From positions 2,526,385 through 2,590,384 of the forward strand of contig NZ_CP072392.1 of NCBI RefSeq assembly GCF_017742835.1: a stretch of 64,000 nucleotides of DNA, given 5' to 3'. The stretch comes from Aquabacter sp. L1I39. GTDB taxonomy: Bacteria > Pseudomonadota > Alphaproteobacteria > Rhizobiales > Xanthobacteraceae. Made by a program: the position numbers and the translations under genes. Below, one piece after another: positions 63,421 to 64,000 of the stretch; the stretch's first letter is position 1, and each line of letters begins with the position of its first letter. Under the pieces are notes generated by a model. The model was not told the DNA's origin, did no database searches, and saw only the letters and a list, made by a program, of their open reading frames with translations.

Positions 63421-64000
<580 letters not shown>

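Overview
The window is GC-rich, gene-dense DNA with the codon habits and gene content of an alphaproteobacterium of the order Hyphomicrobiales (Rhizobiales). Xanthobacteraceae is my best guess, from the mix of cytochrome-linked urate oxidase, formaldehyde-activating enzyme, PrtD-type secretion and the ubiK/lgt/midA/pgeF/prs gene order. No phage, IS element, CRISPR array, complete tRNA or rRNA was seen. Start codons were chosen mainly by Shine-Dalgarno position, so several genes begin downstream of the longest open frame.

Layout. (1) 1-8900: sugar-acid use. A TRAP transporter binding protein (cut by the window edge) is divergent from a GntR/FadR regulator. After a repeat-filled gap come uxaA, a second GntR regulator with a 34-bp palindrome in the shared promoter, uxaC and a uxuB/uxaB-type reductase, then a soluble chemoreceptor containing a PilZ domain. 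(2) 9084-17312: surface polysaccharide genes, with three glycosyltransferase genes (one a double-domain protein), a GDP-mannose 4,6-dehydratase and two unrecognised proteins. (3) 17562-19250: an esterase and a glyoxalase-fold ring-cleavage dioxygenase, a quinone-detoxification type pair. (4) 19452-27954: purine catabolism, with M20 peptidase, PuuD urate oxidase, LysR regulator, xanthine/urate permease, HIU hydrolase, a fused allantoinase/OHCU decarboxylase and allantoate amidohydrolase. Together they take urate through to ureidoglycine/ureidoglycolate. (5) 28012-32943: mmsA with a divergent LysR gene, then a GntR gene and gpmI. (6) 33145-42750: a one-directional cassette encoding a ChW-like protein, an RTX repeat protein, two SapC-like proteins, a glycosyltransferase, a type I secretion ABC exporter and its HlyD-type adaptor. 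It looks like a machine for making and exporting a surface-layer or adhesin-like RTX protein and is the most unusual block here. (7) 42751-43496: a non-coding stretch visibly richer in A/T, with a tRNA-like fragment. (8) 43497-50956: mixed genes, including LysR, MFS, Spy/CpxP-like, metallophosphoesterase, a glycosidase-like secreted protein, a stand-alone fae and a CsaA-like protein. (9) 51059-64000: mostly conserved housekeeping genes (proC, YbjN, ubiK, lgt, midA, pgeF, a lipoprotein, prs, PAP2, YaiI, MAPEG, PadR, xerC, a VOC protein and the 3' part of lpd).

Non-coding signals seen directly include a 34-bp palindrome before the uronate regulator, a LysR-type box and a TCGGAA array in the purine control region, a perfect FNR/FixK-like box, and a PadR-type operator lying between a -35 and a -10. 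There are also a dispersed ~100-bp repeat in two inverted copies, a tandem pair of GC-rich palindromic repeats, and several hairpin terminators.
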